Shown one piece after another: positions 17,542 through 26,128 of a DNA stretch of 64,000 nt. Position 1 is the first letter of the stretch. Every line of letters starts with the position of its first letter. Made by a program: the position numbers and the translations under genes. Below the pieces are notes generated by a model. The model saw only the letters and a list, made by a program, of their open reading frames with translations, was not told where the DNA came from and searched no databases. This DNA is from Streptomyces sp. NBC_01591 (GTDB lineage Bacteria > Actinomycetota > Actinomycetes > Streptomycetales > Streptomycetaceae). The stretch covers positions 248,001-312,000 of the forward strand of contig NZ_CP109327.1 of the NCBI RefSeq assembly GCF_035918155.1, given 5' to 3'.

Positions 17542-19317
17542 GTGGAGACGTGCGAAAGGGCACGAGAAGCAATTGAGGTACCTCCAGGGAACGGAACCTC
17601 GGGCGATGCCTCCTATTGGTCCAGTATCGACTGGATCAAAACGGAGCGCAACGTAAAGCGACTTCGGCAGAGGATTTTCAAGGCTGCGCAAGACGGCGAC
17701 CTCAAGAAGGTTCGCAACCTACAGAAGCTCATGCTGCGATCGCACTCAAATACACTTCAAAGTGTAAAGAGGGTGACGCAGAAGAGCGCTGGAAGGCGTA
17801 CAGCTGGCGTCGATGGTGAGACAGCCCTCAGGCCCTCGGATAGGGGAAGGTTGGCAAGGTCCACCGGAAATCGCCCAGCAAAAGGTGTCATGCCTGTACG
17901 TCGGGTGTATATCCCCAAGGCCAATGGAAAGATGCGGCCACTCGGAATCCCAACGATCAGGGACCGAGTGCACCAGGCACGGGTGAAAAACGCACTCGAA
18001 CCTGAGTGGGAAGCACGCTTCGAGGCGGGAAGCTACGGCTTCCGTCCTGGACGGAGTTGCCACGACGCGGTCGAACGGATCTTCCGGATCACCTCATCCC
18101 GCCAAGCCAGGCGGCCATGGGTGCTCGACGCGGACCTGGCAAGTGCTTTCGACCAGATCAATCAAGACCGGCTCTTGGAAGCCATCGGAGACTTCCCAGC
18201 CAGGGAAGCCGTCCGGCGATGGCTCAAGGCAGGGGTGATGGACAGAGGGCGGTTCGCGCCGACAGAGGCAGGAACGCCTCAAGGCGGGGTGATCAGCCCA
18301 CTGCTGCTCAACATTGCCCTACATGGCATGGAAGAAGCGGCCGGCCGACGTGCTGACGCCGGACGCAACGAACGCTTGCGCTCGCCCGATACGGTCAGAT
18401 ACGCGGATGATTTCGTCGTGTTTTGCAGGACGGAAGAAGAAGCGTGGGACGTCAAGAAGAGACTGACTGAATGGCTCGAACCCAAGGGACTCTCCTTCAA
18501 CGAGGACAAGACCAAGGTGGTCCACCTTGATGAAGGGTTCGACTTCCTCGGATTCAACGTCAGAAAGTACTCAGGAAAGACGCTTATCAAGCCGAGTAAG
18601 GGAGCTGTCAGGCGGATCATCGGGGCGATGAGGGACGTGGCTGGGTCGATGAGCCAAGCCCGCACCGAAGAGGTAGTAAGACGCCTCAACCCAATGATCA
18701 AGGGGTGGTCCACCTACTACAGAGGAGCAGTCTCGTCGGAGATCTTCTCATCGCTCGACCACTACGTGTGGAAGCGAATGTGGAGGTGGGCAGTGAGACG
18801 ACACCCAAGAAAGTCCAAGCAGTGGGTATTGGACAAGTACTGGGGTCAATTTCTCTACCCGACGAGGAAAGACCGCTGGATCTTCGGAGACAAGGAGACC
18901 GGAAAATACCTGTGCAAGTTCACTTGGACCAATATCAAGAGGCACATCCCAGTTAAAGGAAGGTCATCAAAAGATGACCCAAGCCTCGAAGAGTATTGGG
19001 CAAGTCGTACCCGGAAGCGCGCGCACCCGCAGGTCGACGGAAAGAATGTCTACCTCGCAGCACGACAGAAGGGTCTGTGCCCACTGTGCGGGCAGGACTT
19101 GATCGATGGAGCCGGATATGAACCGGAATCCGTTCGGGAGTGGGCCGACTGGTTCCACGCGAAATACCGATCGATCCACAGGCACCACCTGGTCTACCGG
19201 AGTCAAGGGGGATCAGACAGCACGACCAACCTCGTACTCATTCATGCCGAATGCCATCGGCAGCATCATGCTGCTGACCATCCCGATCCAGGAAAGGTAA
19301 TGAACGCGCAGCCCTAG
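17542..19317 (+). CDS. ltrA: Group II intron-encoded reverse transcriptase/maturase with HNH endonuclease
   Basis: A 591-residue intron-encoded protein. Reverse transcriptase blocks are visible: RRVYIPKANGKMRPLGIPT, YGFRPGRSCHDAV, a TPQGGVISPLL block and the catalytic YADDF. The maturase (X) domain lies at about 340-440 (GWSTYYRGAVSS). The C-terminus holds an HNH endonuclease with zinc Cys pairs (CPLCGQD) and HRHHLVYRSQGGSDSTTNL..HAECH. It would splice the intron and cut target DNA for retrohoming. GTG 17542 has GGAGG eight bases upstream; the more 5' GTG at 17533 overlaps that site. The frame is intact, so the intron may be active. Confidence 0.93.
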   Translation: METCERAREAIEVPPGNGTSGDASYWSSIDWIKTERNVKRLRQRIFKAAQDGDLKKVRNLQKLMLRSHSNTLQSVKRVTQKSAGRRTAGVDGETALRPSDRGRLARSTGNRPAKGVMPVRRVYIPKANGKMRPLGIPTIRDRVHQARVKNALEPEWEARFEAGSYGFRPGRSCHDAVERIFRITSSRQARRPWVLDADLASAFDQINQDRLLEAIGDFPAREAVRRWLKAGVMDRGRFAPTEAGTPQGGVISPLLLNIALHGMEEAAGRRADAGRNERLRSPDTVRYADDFVVFCRTEEEAWDVKKRLTEWLEPKGLSFNEDKTKVVHLDEGFDFLGFNVRKYSGKTLIKPSKGAVRRIIGAMRDVAGSMSQARTEEVVRRLNPMIKGWSTYYRGAVSSEIFSSLDHYVWKRMWRWAVRRHPRKSKQWVLDKYWGQFLYPTRKDRWIFGDKETGKYLCKFTWTNIKRHIPVKGRSSKDDPSLEEYWASRTRKRAHPQVDGKNVYLAARQKGLCPLCGQDLIDGAGYEPESVREWADWFHAKYRSIHRHHLVYRSQGGSDSTTNLVLIHAECHRQHHAADHPDPGKVMNAQP

Positions 19318-19327
19318 CGGCCTGCTT

Positions 19328-19369
<42 letters not shown>

Positions 19370-19402
19370 GACCGGCCGGGCAACCGTCCGGTCCTACCCG
19401 AC

Positions 19403-19761
19403 ACGAAGCCACGGTCACCGAGGCCAGGAAGCTGGACATCGACCACATGGTGCCGCTGGCCGAGGCATGGGACAGCGGAGCCTCGGCGTGGGACTCCGAC
19501 CGGCGCATGCGATACGCGAACGACCTCGATGCCGAGCGCAGCCTCGTGGCGGTCACCGCACATGAGAATCGCAGCAAGGCCGACAAGGACCCCTCGGAGT
19601 GGATGCCGCCGGCCAACTCCGCGAAGTGCACCTACCTCGCCGACTGGACCGCCACGAAGCTCCGCTGGAAGCTGTCCGCGGACGACAAGGAACGGGCCGC
19701 CCTGGAGAAGCTGGCCAAGGGCTACTCCAACACCGTCGTGAAGTACGAGGTCGCCGCCTGA
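19403..19761 (+). pseudogene. HNH endonuclease family protein, 3' exon
   Basis: It continues the gene begun at 16484. It carries the DUF1524-type catalytic core: LDIDHMVPLAEAWDSGASAW (DH pair), YANDL, then VAVTAHENRSKADKDPSEW with the Asn/Asp/Lys residues, and a C-terminal helix ending in VKYEVAA. Entry is in frame 2 of the split Asp codon. It depends on intron splicing for expression. Confidence 0.85.
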
Positions 19762-19779
19762 CCAGCGGGCACGGCATCC

Positions 19780-20064
19780 TCACCGCATCCGAATCACGGT
19801 GAGGGTGCCGTGCCGACCGAATCCGGCCAGCACCTCCACGACCAGGTCCGTCTCCACCCGTGTATACGGCTCGCCCTCTGCTCGTCGCTCTCCCACCACC
19901 GTCGCGCCGCTCAAGGCCTCACCGACACGGGCCGCGAGAACGGGCTCCAGGCGTGCGGACATCCTGGCCGGCCCGCCCTCGTCCCCCACCGCCAGGACCA
20001 GATGGTGCGGTCTGAGCCGGGAGCCGGTGAACCCCAGTACCAAGGCGTCGACGGTGTCTGCGTG
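19780..20064 (-). pseudogene. ATP-dependent DNA ligase, C-terminal part
   Basis: It encodes HADTVDALVLGFTGSRLRPH..LVLAV, the OB-fold C-terminal domain of the short actinobacterial ATP-dependent DNA ligases, ending DLVVEVLAGFGRHG. Its N-terminal partner is at 24870-25460. Joining base 24870 to base 20064 restores RRWVKVR-HADTVDAL in frame, so a 4.8 kb element sits between them. Confidence 0.8.
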
Positions 20065-20250
20065 CCACTGGTGGAGTGTCGGTATTCGAGAGTTGCAGTA
20101 TTCGCCCACGGGGCGAGCAGCCCCGCACCCGACCTGGTCACGCCAGCGGTGACAAGGTGTAAGGCTCCTGCCGCAACGGGTGCTACCTGCGACGACGCCA
20201 GATCAAGCACACGATCCCAGAGCCGAAGAACCAGCCGGGCAGCGTCGGAC

Positions 20251-20820
20251 TCAATCGCCTGATCGACTGCCAAGATCTGCGGACAGCGCCGCGTAGATGT
20301 ACTCGCTGCCCCAGCGATCCCCGTCGAGGTCGTTCTCGACCAGGTGCGCCTCCCGGCGCATCCCGAGGCGCTCACAGACCCGCACAGACCCGGTGTTCTC
20401 CACATCCAGCCGTGCGTAGAGCCGGTGCACGCCCAGCGTGTCGAAGGCAATCCCGGCCAGCGCCGCGGCCGCCTCGGTCGCGTAGCCGTGTCCCTCGTGA
20501 CTTGGGTCGAGAGTCCAGCCGATCTCGGCCTGGGCGGCGCGGACATCGGCCAGGGTGAGGCTCACCTCTCCAAGGACGCCGGGCTCATCGCGTCGGCAGA
20601 CAGCGAGCGCCAGCTTGTCCCCGTCGGCGCGCCAGGCCGTCTGCGCCGCACGCTCGGCGGCAACTTGCTCGCTGCGCTCACGCGTGTGCGCCGGCCGGTA
20701 CAAGTAGCGCGCCACGCTCGGCAGGCTCTGGTAGGCGTACAGGTCGTCGGCGTCGCCGGGAGTGAACAGACGCAGCGACAACCGGGACGTGGTCAACGGC
20801 AGCAGCGAAGCGATGTCCAT
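20251..20820 (-). CDS. GNAT family N-acetyltransferase (RimJ/RimL type), cargo of element A
   Basis: 189 residues. The RimJ-type start LTTSRLSLRLFTPGDADDLY is followed by motif A (IGWTLDPSHEGHGYATEAAAA, acetyl-CoA pyrophosphate loop) and motif B with NTGSVRVCERLGMRREAH. These enzymes acetylate N-termini of proteins, amino acids or drugs; the acceptor here is unknown. ATG 20820 is preceded by CGGAGG. It is the gene nearest the left end of element A and is not needed by the recombination genes, so it is inferred to be passenger cargo. It lies 150 bases after the large zinc-ribbon gene. Confidence 0.88.
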   Translation of the reverse strand: MDIASLLPLTTSRLSLRLFTPGDADDLYAYQSLPSVARYLYRPAHTRERSEQVAAERAAQTAWRADGDKLALAVCRRDEPGVLGEVSLTLADVRAAQAEIGWTLDPSHEGHGYATEAAAALAGIAFDTLGVHRLYARLDVENTGSVRVCERLGMRREAHLVENDLDGDRWGSEYIYAALSADLGSRSGD

Positions 20821-20971
20821 GCGGACCTCCGGGACGCGGATGTGGATCAAGTTGCGGAAGGATTGTCGCATCACGACTGCCCCGCAGCCACGCCTTTTCA
20901 AGAGCAGCGGTCGGCAGCCGCACTTCACCACGAGGCGTGGCTTTCCAGGAGTTGTTTACTGACCCACACTC

Positions 20972-23275
20972 CTAGCCCTGCGGGGCGTCCCGTCTCGCTG
21001 CCAAATATTCGGACCAGTTCCCGCCGGCGAGGGTGGCCCAGCGTTCGGCAGTCTTGGGGTGGATGCCGAGCAGGTCGGCGATGACCATGGGCGGCAGGTC
21101 TACCAGGGCGTCCATCATGGCGGTGTTCCGTGCTGCGCGGGCGGACAGACCGTGGTGTCTCAGTGTGTCGGCGAGGCCGAGGGGGTTACGCAGGCGTCCA
21201 GGGCTCTGGCCGGGTAAGAGGTACCTACGTCCGGCCGGAATGCTGTGACGGGGCGTGCTGTGTCGGAGCTGATCGTCGATGAGACGGGCGAGCTTCGGCG
21301 GGAGCACGAAGGGGTGCTGGTTGACGGCCAGGTAGGTGTGCTCCTGGTCGCGGCTGATGTGGTCCTCGGTGAGCTCGACGATGCGGGTCAGGGGAAGGGC
21401 ATAGAGACGGACGAGAGCAGCCGCGACGCGGACGTCCAGGGGCAACGTGGTGTCGTTGAAGCAGCGCAGCAGCTCGTTTCGGGCCTCGTCCTCGGCTTGG
21501 AAGTGGCCGGGGAGTTGCGAGGCTGGGCGATCGATGACCAGACCGGGCGGGCAGAGGCGTCGTGCTGTGCTCCAGCGGAGGAAGGGGATGGATCGGGAGC
21601 GTAGGGTTGGCCTGTCGGTCGCCCAGGTGTCCAGATGCGGCTGCTGAAGTCGGCGGAGGCTCAGGGGCTGGGAGTCGAGCCAGTTCAGGAAGTCGATGGC
21701 GGCAGCCACGTTGCCGCAGTCGCCTTTGTACGCGGCATAGGTGTAGCGGCCTCGGGTTGAGCGTCGGCGGGCGTCGCGGATGATGTGCCATTCGGCGAAC
21801 GGACGGATGAGATTGGCGTGCCGTGCTGGGAGTTCGGCCACAGCCCGCGCGACCCAGTTGGTGAGCAGGGCGAGGTTCTCATCGCGTGGCGGCAGGATGC
21901 CGGCAGTGACGAGTAGCCCGCGCACGTATGCGGTGGCAGCCCGTTGAGGCAGCGTGTCGAGGGACTCATGGTTTAGGGCTCCAGGATCGAGAGCCAGGCG
22001 CCCCAAGAGGTGGGCGGCGGGGCTTCGGCGCAGCCACTGCAGGACGCGGTAGGGGTTTTCCGCGCCGGTCAGAACGACGGCGAGGGGTTGGAGTGGCTGG
22101 GCCACGCTTGCGCCATCCGCGGAAAGTAGATCGGTCACGCGGGCGGCCAGGGTGCAGCGGGGGCAGCGGTCGCCGGAGTAGAGGTCCGCCGGCTCACCGC
22201 AGGCCGAACACCGCTCGACCGGTTCGTCGGGGAACGAGCAGGCCTTGCACAGGAGGGTTCCCTCGGCTGTCTGACCTATCAGAATGCGATGTCGACTACA
22301 CGAGGCGCACGGTGCAGGGGTCGACAGAGCCGCTCTGTAGCAGGAGTCGCAAACCGGCCCTCGCGGCCAGAAGACCTTGACCTTCCCGACCCGGCCGCAC
22401 AGGGCACATGCGCGCTCTTCGCGAGGACGGCACGTGTCGCAGTGGAACGGGCCCAGACCGCCGTTGATGTGGTGGCCGGGTCGGACTCTTTCACAGATGG
22501 CGCAGGTCTTCTCGTGTCGCTTGTAGCACCTCTCGCAGGTGTCCGGCCTGGTGCCGTCGGCCCGGGCGACGATGGGAACGATCTGTCCGCAGACACCGCA
22601 CCGGCGGGGAGGGCTGGAGTAGCAGCCGCCGCAGACCGGCCCGTCGGAGGTCAGTGCGTTGACCCGGCGTACCCGTCCGCAACGGCAGCACGTCTGACGA
22701 TTCTTCGGAATACAGGTCTGACAGAGGCTGGTGCCGTCGGGCAGGCGCCGGTACGAGATCATCATCCGGCGGCAGCCGACGCATTCCTCTTTGGCGTCCG
22801 GCTCCTTGCTCCTGCACGGGCTACAGATGCCGCCCTCTGCTCGGCGGGCGTAGATGCTGGTCACTCTGCCGCAGCGGGCGCACGGCTTCTTGGCACGTCG
22901 CCCTGCGCAGCGTTCACATAGCCGCCCCTCCGGTCCCGTGCGGGTGGGAAGAGGGTCGGTGCGTCCGCAGTCGCCACAGGCCACCAGGGCGACCTTGTCA
23001 CCATGCCCGGCAGCGGTCAGCGCGGCCAGCAAACGCACGACACAGGTCGGGCAGTCGGCACGGGGCATAGTCAGAGCGTCGGGCCTTTCGGACAGATAGC
23101 GCACCAGACGGAAGGCGTTAGCACCACGCCATGCCCGAGCCTCCTCCGCCACGGCCTGCGCGTGTTCGGGGGCAAGGGATTCGCCTACCGCTGACCGCAG
23201 CATCGCGATGATCTGCTCTTGCGCGGCGGCGAGTTCGGCGCGTAGGCGGATCTGATCCGGCGTCAGCGGCCTCAC
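20972..23275 (-). CDS. Large multi-zinc-ribbon protein with degenerate tyrosine-recombinase-like C-terminus
   Basis: 767 residues from the GTG at 23275, which overlaps the upstream stop as GTGA. Residues about 65-390 contain some twelve CxxC-type knuckles (CGDCGRT, CARCGRV, CVGCRR, CCRCGRV, CGVCGQ, CAICERV, CALCGRV, CSACGEP), a tandem array of zinc ribbons. The C-terminal 200 residues follow the layout of a phage-integrase catalytic domain (LYALPLTRIVELTEDHI, LSARAARNTAMMDALVDL, IADLLGIHPKTAERW), but the HxxR histidine and nucleophilic Tyr are missing. I infer a DNA-binding accessory subunit of the recombinase encoded upstream. Paralogous to 35264-37720. Confidence 0.8.
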   Translation of the reverse strand: MRPLTPDQIRLRAELAAAQEQIIAMLRSAVGESLAPEHAQAVAEEARAWRGANAFRLVRYLSERPDALTMPRADCPTCVVRLLAALTAAGHGDKVALVACGDCGRTDPLPTRTGPEGRLCERCAGRRAKKPCARCGRVTSIYARRAEGGICSPCRSKEPDAKEECVGCRRMMISYRRLPDGTSLCQTCIPKNRQTCCRCGRVRRVNALTSDGPVCGGCYSSPPRRCGVCGQIVPIVARADGTRPDTCERCYKRHEKTCAICERVRPGHHINGGLGPFHCDTCRPREERACALCGRVGKVKVFWPRGPVCDSCYRAALSTPAPCASCSRHRILIGQTAEGTLLCKACSFPDEPVERCSACGEPADLYSGDRCPRCTLAARVTDLLSADGASVAQPLQPLAVVLTGAENPYRVLQWLRRSPAAHLLGRLALDPGALNHESLDTLPQRAATAYVRGLLVTAGILPPRDENLALLTNWVARAVAELPARHANLIRPFAEWHIIRDARRRSTRGRYTYAAYKGDCGNVAAAIDFLNWLDSQPLSLRRLQQPHLDTWATDRPTLRSRSIPFLRWSTARRLCPPGLVIDRPASQLPGHFQAEDEARNELLRCFNDTTLPLDVRVAAALVRLYALPLTRIVELTEDHISRDQEHTYLAVNQHPFVLPPKLARLIDDQLRHSTPRHSIPAGRRYLLPGQSPGRLRNPLGLADTLRHHGLSARAARNTAMMDALVDLPPMVIADLLGIHPKTAERWATLAGGNWSEYLAARRDAPQG

Positions 23276-23598
23276 GGCTGACCCGGGCGCCGGATCGTGG
23301 TTCGCCGCTCCTTGAGCGGCAGTGGCTCGGCTTGTCCGTCCGCGGTCTTCTTGACCTGTGCGTTGACTACCTTCGGCTTGATGAGATCGTTCGGCGTGCA
23401 CCCGAAGATGTCGCACAGCGCGACCAGGGTGTCCATGCTCATCCGCTGGGGCGGTTGCGTCACCAAGCGGTAGACCTGCTCACGCGACAGGGTCACGCCG
23501 CGTTCCGCCAGGAGCGGCACCAGGTCCGAGGTCTGGAACATCTGGTGCTCGGCCATCGTGGCCCGCAGACACCACTCGTAGCCCATCTTCTTGATCAT
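23272..23598 (-). CDS. XRE-type helix-turn-helix protein of element A
   Basis: 108 residues. A Cro/CI-like HTH spans about residues 5-75: a Trp-rich first helix (GYEWCLRATMAEHQMF), then TSDLVPLLAERGVTLSREQV with YRLVTQ as the recognition helix, and TLVALCDIFGCTPNDLI. The basic tail (PLKERRTTIRRPG) is disordered. ATG 23598 overlaps the recombinase stop (ATGA), and its own stop overlaps the next start (GTGA), so the three genes are translationally coupled. Possible roles are operon repressor or directionality factor. Confidence 0.82.
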   Translation of the reverse strand: MIKKMGYEWCLRATMAEHQMFQTSDLVPLLAERGVTLSREQVYRLVTQPPQRMSMDTLVALCDIFGCTPNDLIKPKVVNAQVKKTADGQAEPLPLKERRTTIRRPGQP

Positions 23599-24707
23599 TT
23601 AAGGTCCCAGTCGTCACCCAGCCGGCGCTTCAGCGAAGCCTCCAGGAGCTGGTTCCGGTACTCGTCAGAGACACCCATGTAGATGGCCGTCGTAGAAGCG
23701 TGACTGTGGCCCACCTGCTCTTGAACGAAGCGGGCAGGGTAGCCGAACTCGGTCAGATGCGTGATGTAACTGTGGCGCAGACAGTGCAGGTCGAGGTCTT
23801 CGTCGAGGCCGGCGTCCTGGCGTGCCGTCACGAATGCCTCGTTGATCGAGCGGGGAGACATCCGGCCAGCCCGCTCGGTCACCCACAAGGCCGGGTGTCG
23901 GCCCGGTGCGAGCCGCGGGCGAATCTCGTGCACCCACTCGTCGAGGACGTCGACCACCCAGTCCATCTCCGGGACCAGGAGCACGGTGCGTCGCTTCGGA
24001 GGTGTGCCCTTGGAGGACTTGCCGTACCGGACGGTCATGCTGCCGGCGGTCCCGAACTGCGGCGCCTTCCTATGACGCCGCAGATCCACCAGGTCGACCT
24101 TCGAGGACTCGGTCCGCCGCGTGCCGTAGGCGTAGATCGTCTTTAGCGCGGCCGCATCGCGTAGCGCGGTGAGCGTGCCCTTGCGGCCCTGCCTGTGAAT
24201 GCGTCGAGGTCGGGCATCGGCGGCGTCGAACAGCGCCTGGACCTCGTCGTAGGTCAGAGGCCGACGTCGGGGATCGCCCTCGTACTCCACCGAGTGCAGG
24301 ACGGAGTTGCCCTCGTGAAAGATCACCTGCGGTGACAGGCCGAACCGTTCCTGGCAGGTCTCGATCCACCCGTACCGGCGGTCCAGCAGGTACTCCACGA
24401 ACAGCTCGATCACTACCCCGTAAGACCGAGCCGTAGACAACTGGACCGGCTTGGCCCCGCTGCGAAGGTGGACGATGAACGCCTCGCCATCGGCCGGAGT
24501 CCACTGCCACGGGTACAACCCCGTGAAATCCTCGAACCGTTGGACCAGACGCAGCCGGGGCTGGACCGTCGAAGCCTGGAGAAACCGCGCGGACTGCTGC
24601 CGAGCCCATCCTTCCTTCATTGCAGAGGAAACCGCTGGCTCCGGGTCCAGGAGGACAACGTTCGGGGCCAGGGCAAGACGCACCGAACCGGGTGCCTCAG
24701 TGACCAT
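23595..24707 (-). CDS. Tyrosine recombinase/integrase of element A
   Basis: 370 residues. The N-terminal SAM-like core-binding domain lies at about 35-125. The catalytic domain carries Arg I in YGTRRTESSKVD, the HxxR box in LHCLRHSYITHLTEFG, the second His in QVGHSHASTTAIY, with the nucleophilic Tyr in TAIYMGVS. All catalytic residues are present and the frame is intact. It is the first gene of the element A operon and starts about 160 bases inside the right end. It is the likely enzyme for excision and integration. Confidence 0.92.
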   Translation of the reverse strand: MVTEAPGSVRLALAPNVVLLDPEPAVSSAMKEGWARQQSARFLQASTVQPRLRLVQRFEDFTGLYPWQWTPADGEAFIVHLRSGAKPVQLSTARSYGVVIELFVEYLLDRRYGWIETCQERFGLSPQVIFHEGNSVLHSVEYEGDPRRRPLTYDEVQALFDAADARPRRIHRQGRKGTLTALRDAAALKTIYAYGTRRTESSKVDLVDLRRHRKAPQFGTAGSMTVRYGKSSKGTPPKRRTVLLVPEMDWVVDVLDEWVHEIRPRLAPGRHPALWVTERAGRMSPRSINEAFVTARQDAGLDEDLDLHCLRHSYITHLTEFGYPARFVQEQVGHSHASTTAIYMGVSDEYRNQLLEASLKRRLGDDWDLK

Positions 24708-24869
24708 GCCCGTCGTTGTATCAAACGCATCATTGTTGCGTCCATATCGAGCGGTGCTGGTCAGCTACCGAAGGAGGCCCAGGGCGTTCCCGATACAGGG
24801 TCTCTGATCAGCAGGAACGTTCGAGGTAGGGCTGTACGAACTGTTGCAGCCAATGCAATTCATCCTGTT

Positions 24870-25460
24870 TCGTACTTTCACCCACCGGCGCTGTCCTGAC
24901 GGATAGCCCGCGCCGCCCCGCTTGCAGACGATCCCCTCGATGCCCTGCTCGCGCAGGGCGTCGTACCAGAGCACAGCCACGTCCCGGTCGTCGGTCGCCG
25001 GGACAACCTGGATCGGCGGCCCGACATCGGCGAGGAGCTCCAGGAGGAAGGCGCGGCGCTCGATGTACGGCAGGCTTCGGCAGTCGCCGATCGCCGGATC
25101 CGGGTGCTGCAGAACGTCCCAGCAGACGTAGGAAGCCGGATGCCGGGCCGCCAGGGCGCGGGCCCGGGTCACGGACGACGCGGCCCGTGACTGCGCGGCC
25201 GCGAAGTCGAGCCGACCGTCCCGCCAGATCACGGCCTCCCCGTCCAGCACCGTGCCGGGGCGCAGTTCCATGCCGGCGACGGCCAGGTCCATCCAGTGCT
25301 GGGTGACGACTCTGCCGGACCGTGCGTACAGCACGACGGTCTCATCGGTACGACGCAGCACAGTTCTGTGGCCGTCGAACTTCGGCTCGTACCACCAGCC
25401 CGGCCCCTCAGGCAGGACCGGGACGGCCTGGGCCAGTGCCACCTTGGTCGGGAACTCCAC
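24870..25460 (-). pseudogene. ATP-dependent DNA ligase, N-terminal part
   Basis: It starts at GTG 25460 (VEFPTKVALAQAVPVLPEG) and includes the nucleotidyltransferase domain: motif I EPKFDGHR with Lys27 as adenylation site, motif III around LDGEAVIW, motif IV EGIVCKRG and motif V RRWVKVR. The coding sequence is cut after VKVR by element A and resumes at 20064. The intact enzyme would be about 291 residues, a short ligase of the type scattered in streptomycete accessory regions. It lies downstream of a DUF6233 gene, the same pairing seen in decayed form at 46876-47345. Confidence 0.88.
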
Positions 25461-25515
25461 AGACCGATCCTGCGAGCCCGGCTCCCGCAAAGCGCGTCGG
25501 GCGGTTTGTACGGCC

Positions 25516-25816
25516 CTACCCGTCGACGAGCCCCGTCTCGGGCTTGCAGATCTGGCACGCCTCGATGTCGGGCTCCGCCAAGGCGATCACGGCCTCCTCA
25601 CGGTTGAGGAATCCGCCCTCGACCGGATATAGGGCACAGTCCCTGCGGTGCACCAGAGCCATCGACGATGACCGCTGCGGCTGGATCTTCCACCGCAGCG
25701 CGGCGTGCGCCTGCTCCCGGCGCTGTTGCTCCTGCTGCTCCTTGATCTCCAGTTCCCGGATTCGGCCCCGGACCTGACGCAGCTGCCACTCCAGCCAGTC
25801 GGCCAGGGCCCGGATA
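25516..25816 (-). pseudogene. DUF6233 family protein, 5' end missing
   Basis: It encodes IRALADWLEWQLRQVRGRI, an EQQ-rich helix, a WKIQPQR strand, then HRRDCALY and a C-terminal CQICKPETGL motif with the zinc-like His/Cys spacing of DUF6233. Similarity starts at about 25816; upstream sequence is unrelated and meets the remnant of another element on the opposite strand. Compare the full copy at 47016-47345, where LDKNRALADWLEWQL marks the true N-terminus. Function unknown. Confidence 0.75.
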
Positions 25817-25884
25817 TGCAGGGCCTTACAGGACGGGGCACGGAGGCACCGGAGCCGAACGGCCCCCAGGGCCGGGCGGCAGCA

Positions 25885-26071
25885 CGGCCTGCCAGGCATC
25901 AGCGCCCGTAGCACGGCCATGATGGAAGCGATCACAGACCTCCCGCCCATCGTCGTCAGCGACCTCTTCGGCATGCATCCCCACACCGCCTACGCCTGGG
26001 CCCAGTACGCCCAGAACAACTGGGCGGAGTACCTTGAAGCCGCCCAGGCCACGGAAGACGTTCAGATGTAG
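25885..26071 (+). pseudogene. C-terminal remnant of a third multi-zinc-ribbon element protein
   Basis: The plus-strand frame ending at the TAG of 26069-26071 reads GISARSTAMMEAITDLPPIV and then GMHPHTAYAWAQYAQNNWAEY. This aligns with the C-termini of the two large element proteins (NTAMMDALVDLPPMVIADL..GIHPKTAERWATLAGGNWSEY at the end of 20972-23275). It is in the opposite orientation to elements A and B. It marks an older, deleted insertion that also truncated the DUF6233 gene. Confidence 0.75.
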
Positions 26072-26128
26072 ACCGGTAAACACCTAACTGCTTTATCAGG
26101 CATGGCCCTGAGAACACCGGCTACCTGA

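Larger units (their letters stand above)
20065..24869 (-). mobile_element. Element A: three-gene recombinase element with GNAT cargo
   Basis: The 4805-base segment interrupts an ATP-dependent DNA ligase gene; its exact removal restores the ligase frame. It contains, in one leftward operon, a tyrosine recombinase, a small XRE-type HTH protein and a large zinc-ribbon protein, then an acetyltransferase gene. The right end (minus-strand sense) begins AACAGGATGAATTGCAT; the left end is AATACCGACACTCCACCAGT plus GG. Element B at 34754-39343 has the same gene order, the same overlaps and related ends. No target duplication is visible, as in Tn554. Confidence 0.85.

Noticed and set aside
20065..24869. 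Possible CRISPR-like or tandem repeat array behind the periodic Cys codons
   Set aside because: The periodicity comes from repeated CxxC zinc-ribbon coding units; the DNA repeats are not near identical and have no spacer pattern.
20065..24869. Interpretation of element A as a classical ICE or prophage
   Set aside because: No conjugation, replication or phage structural genes are present, and the insertion is inside a ligase gene and not at a tRNA.
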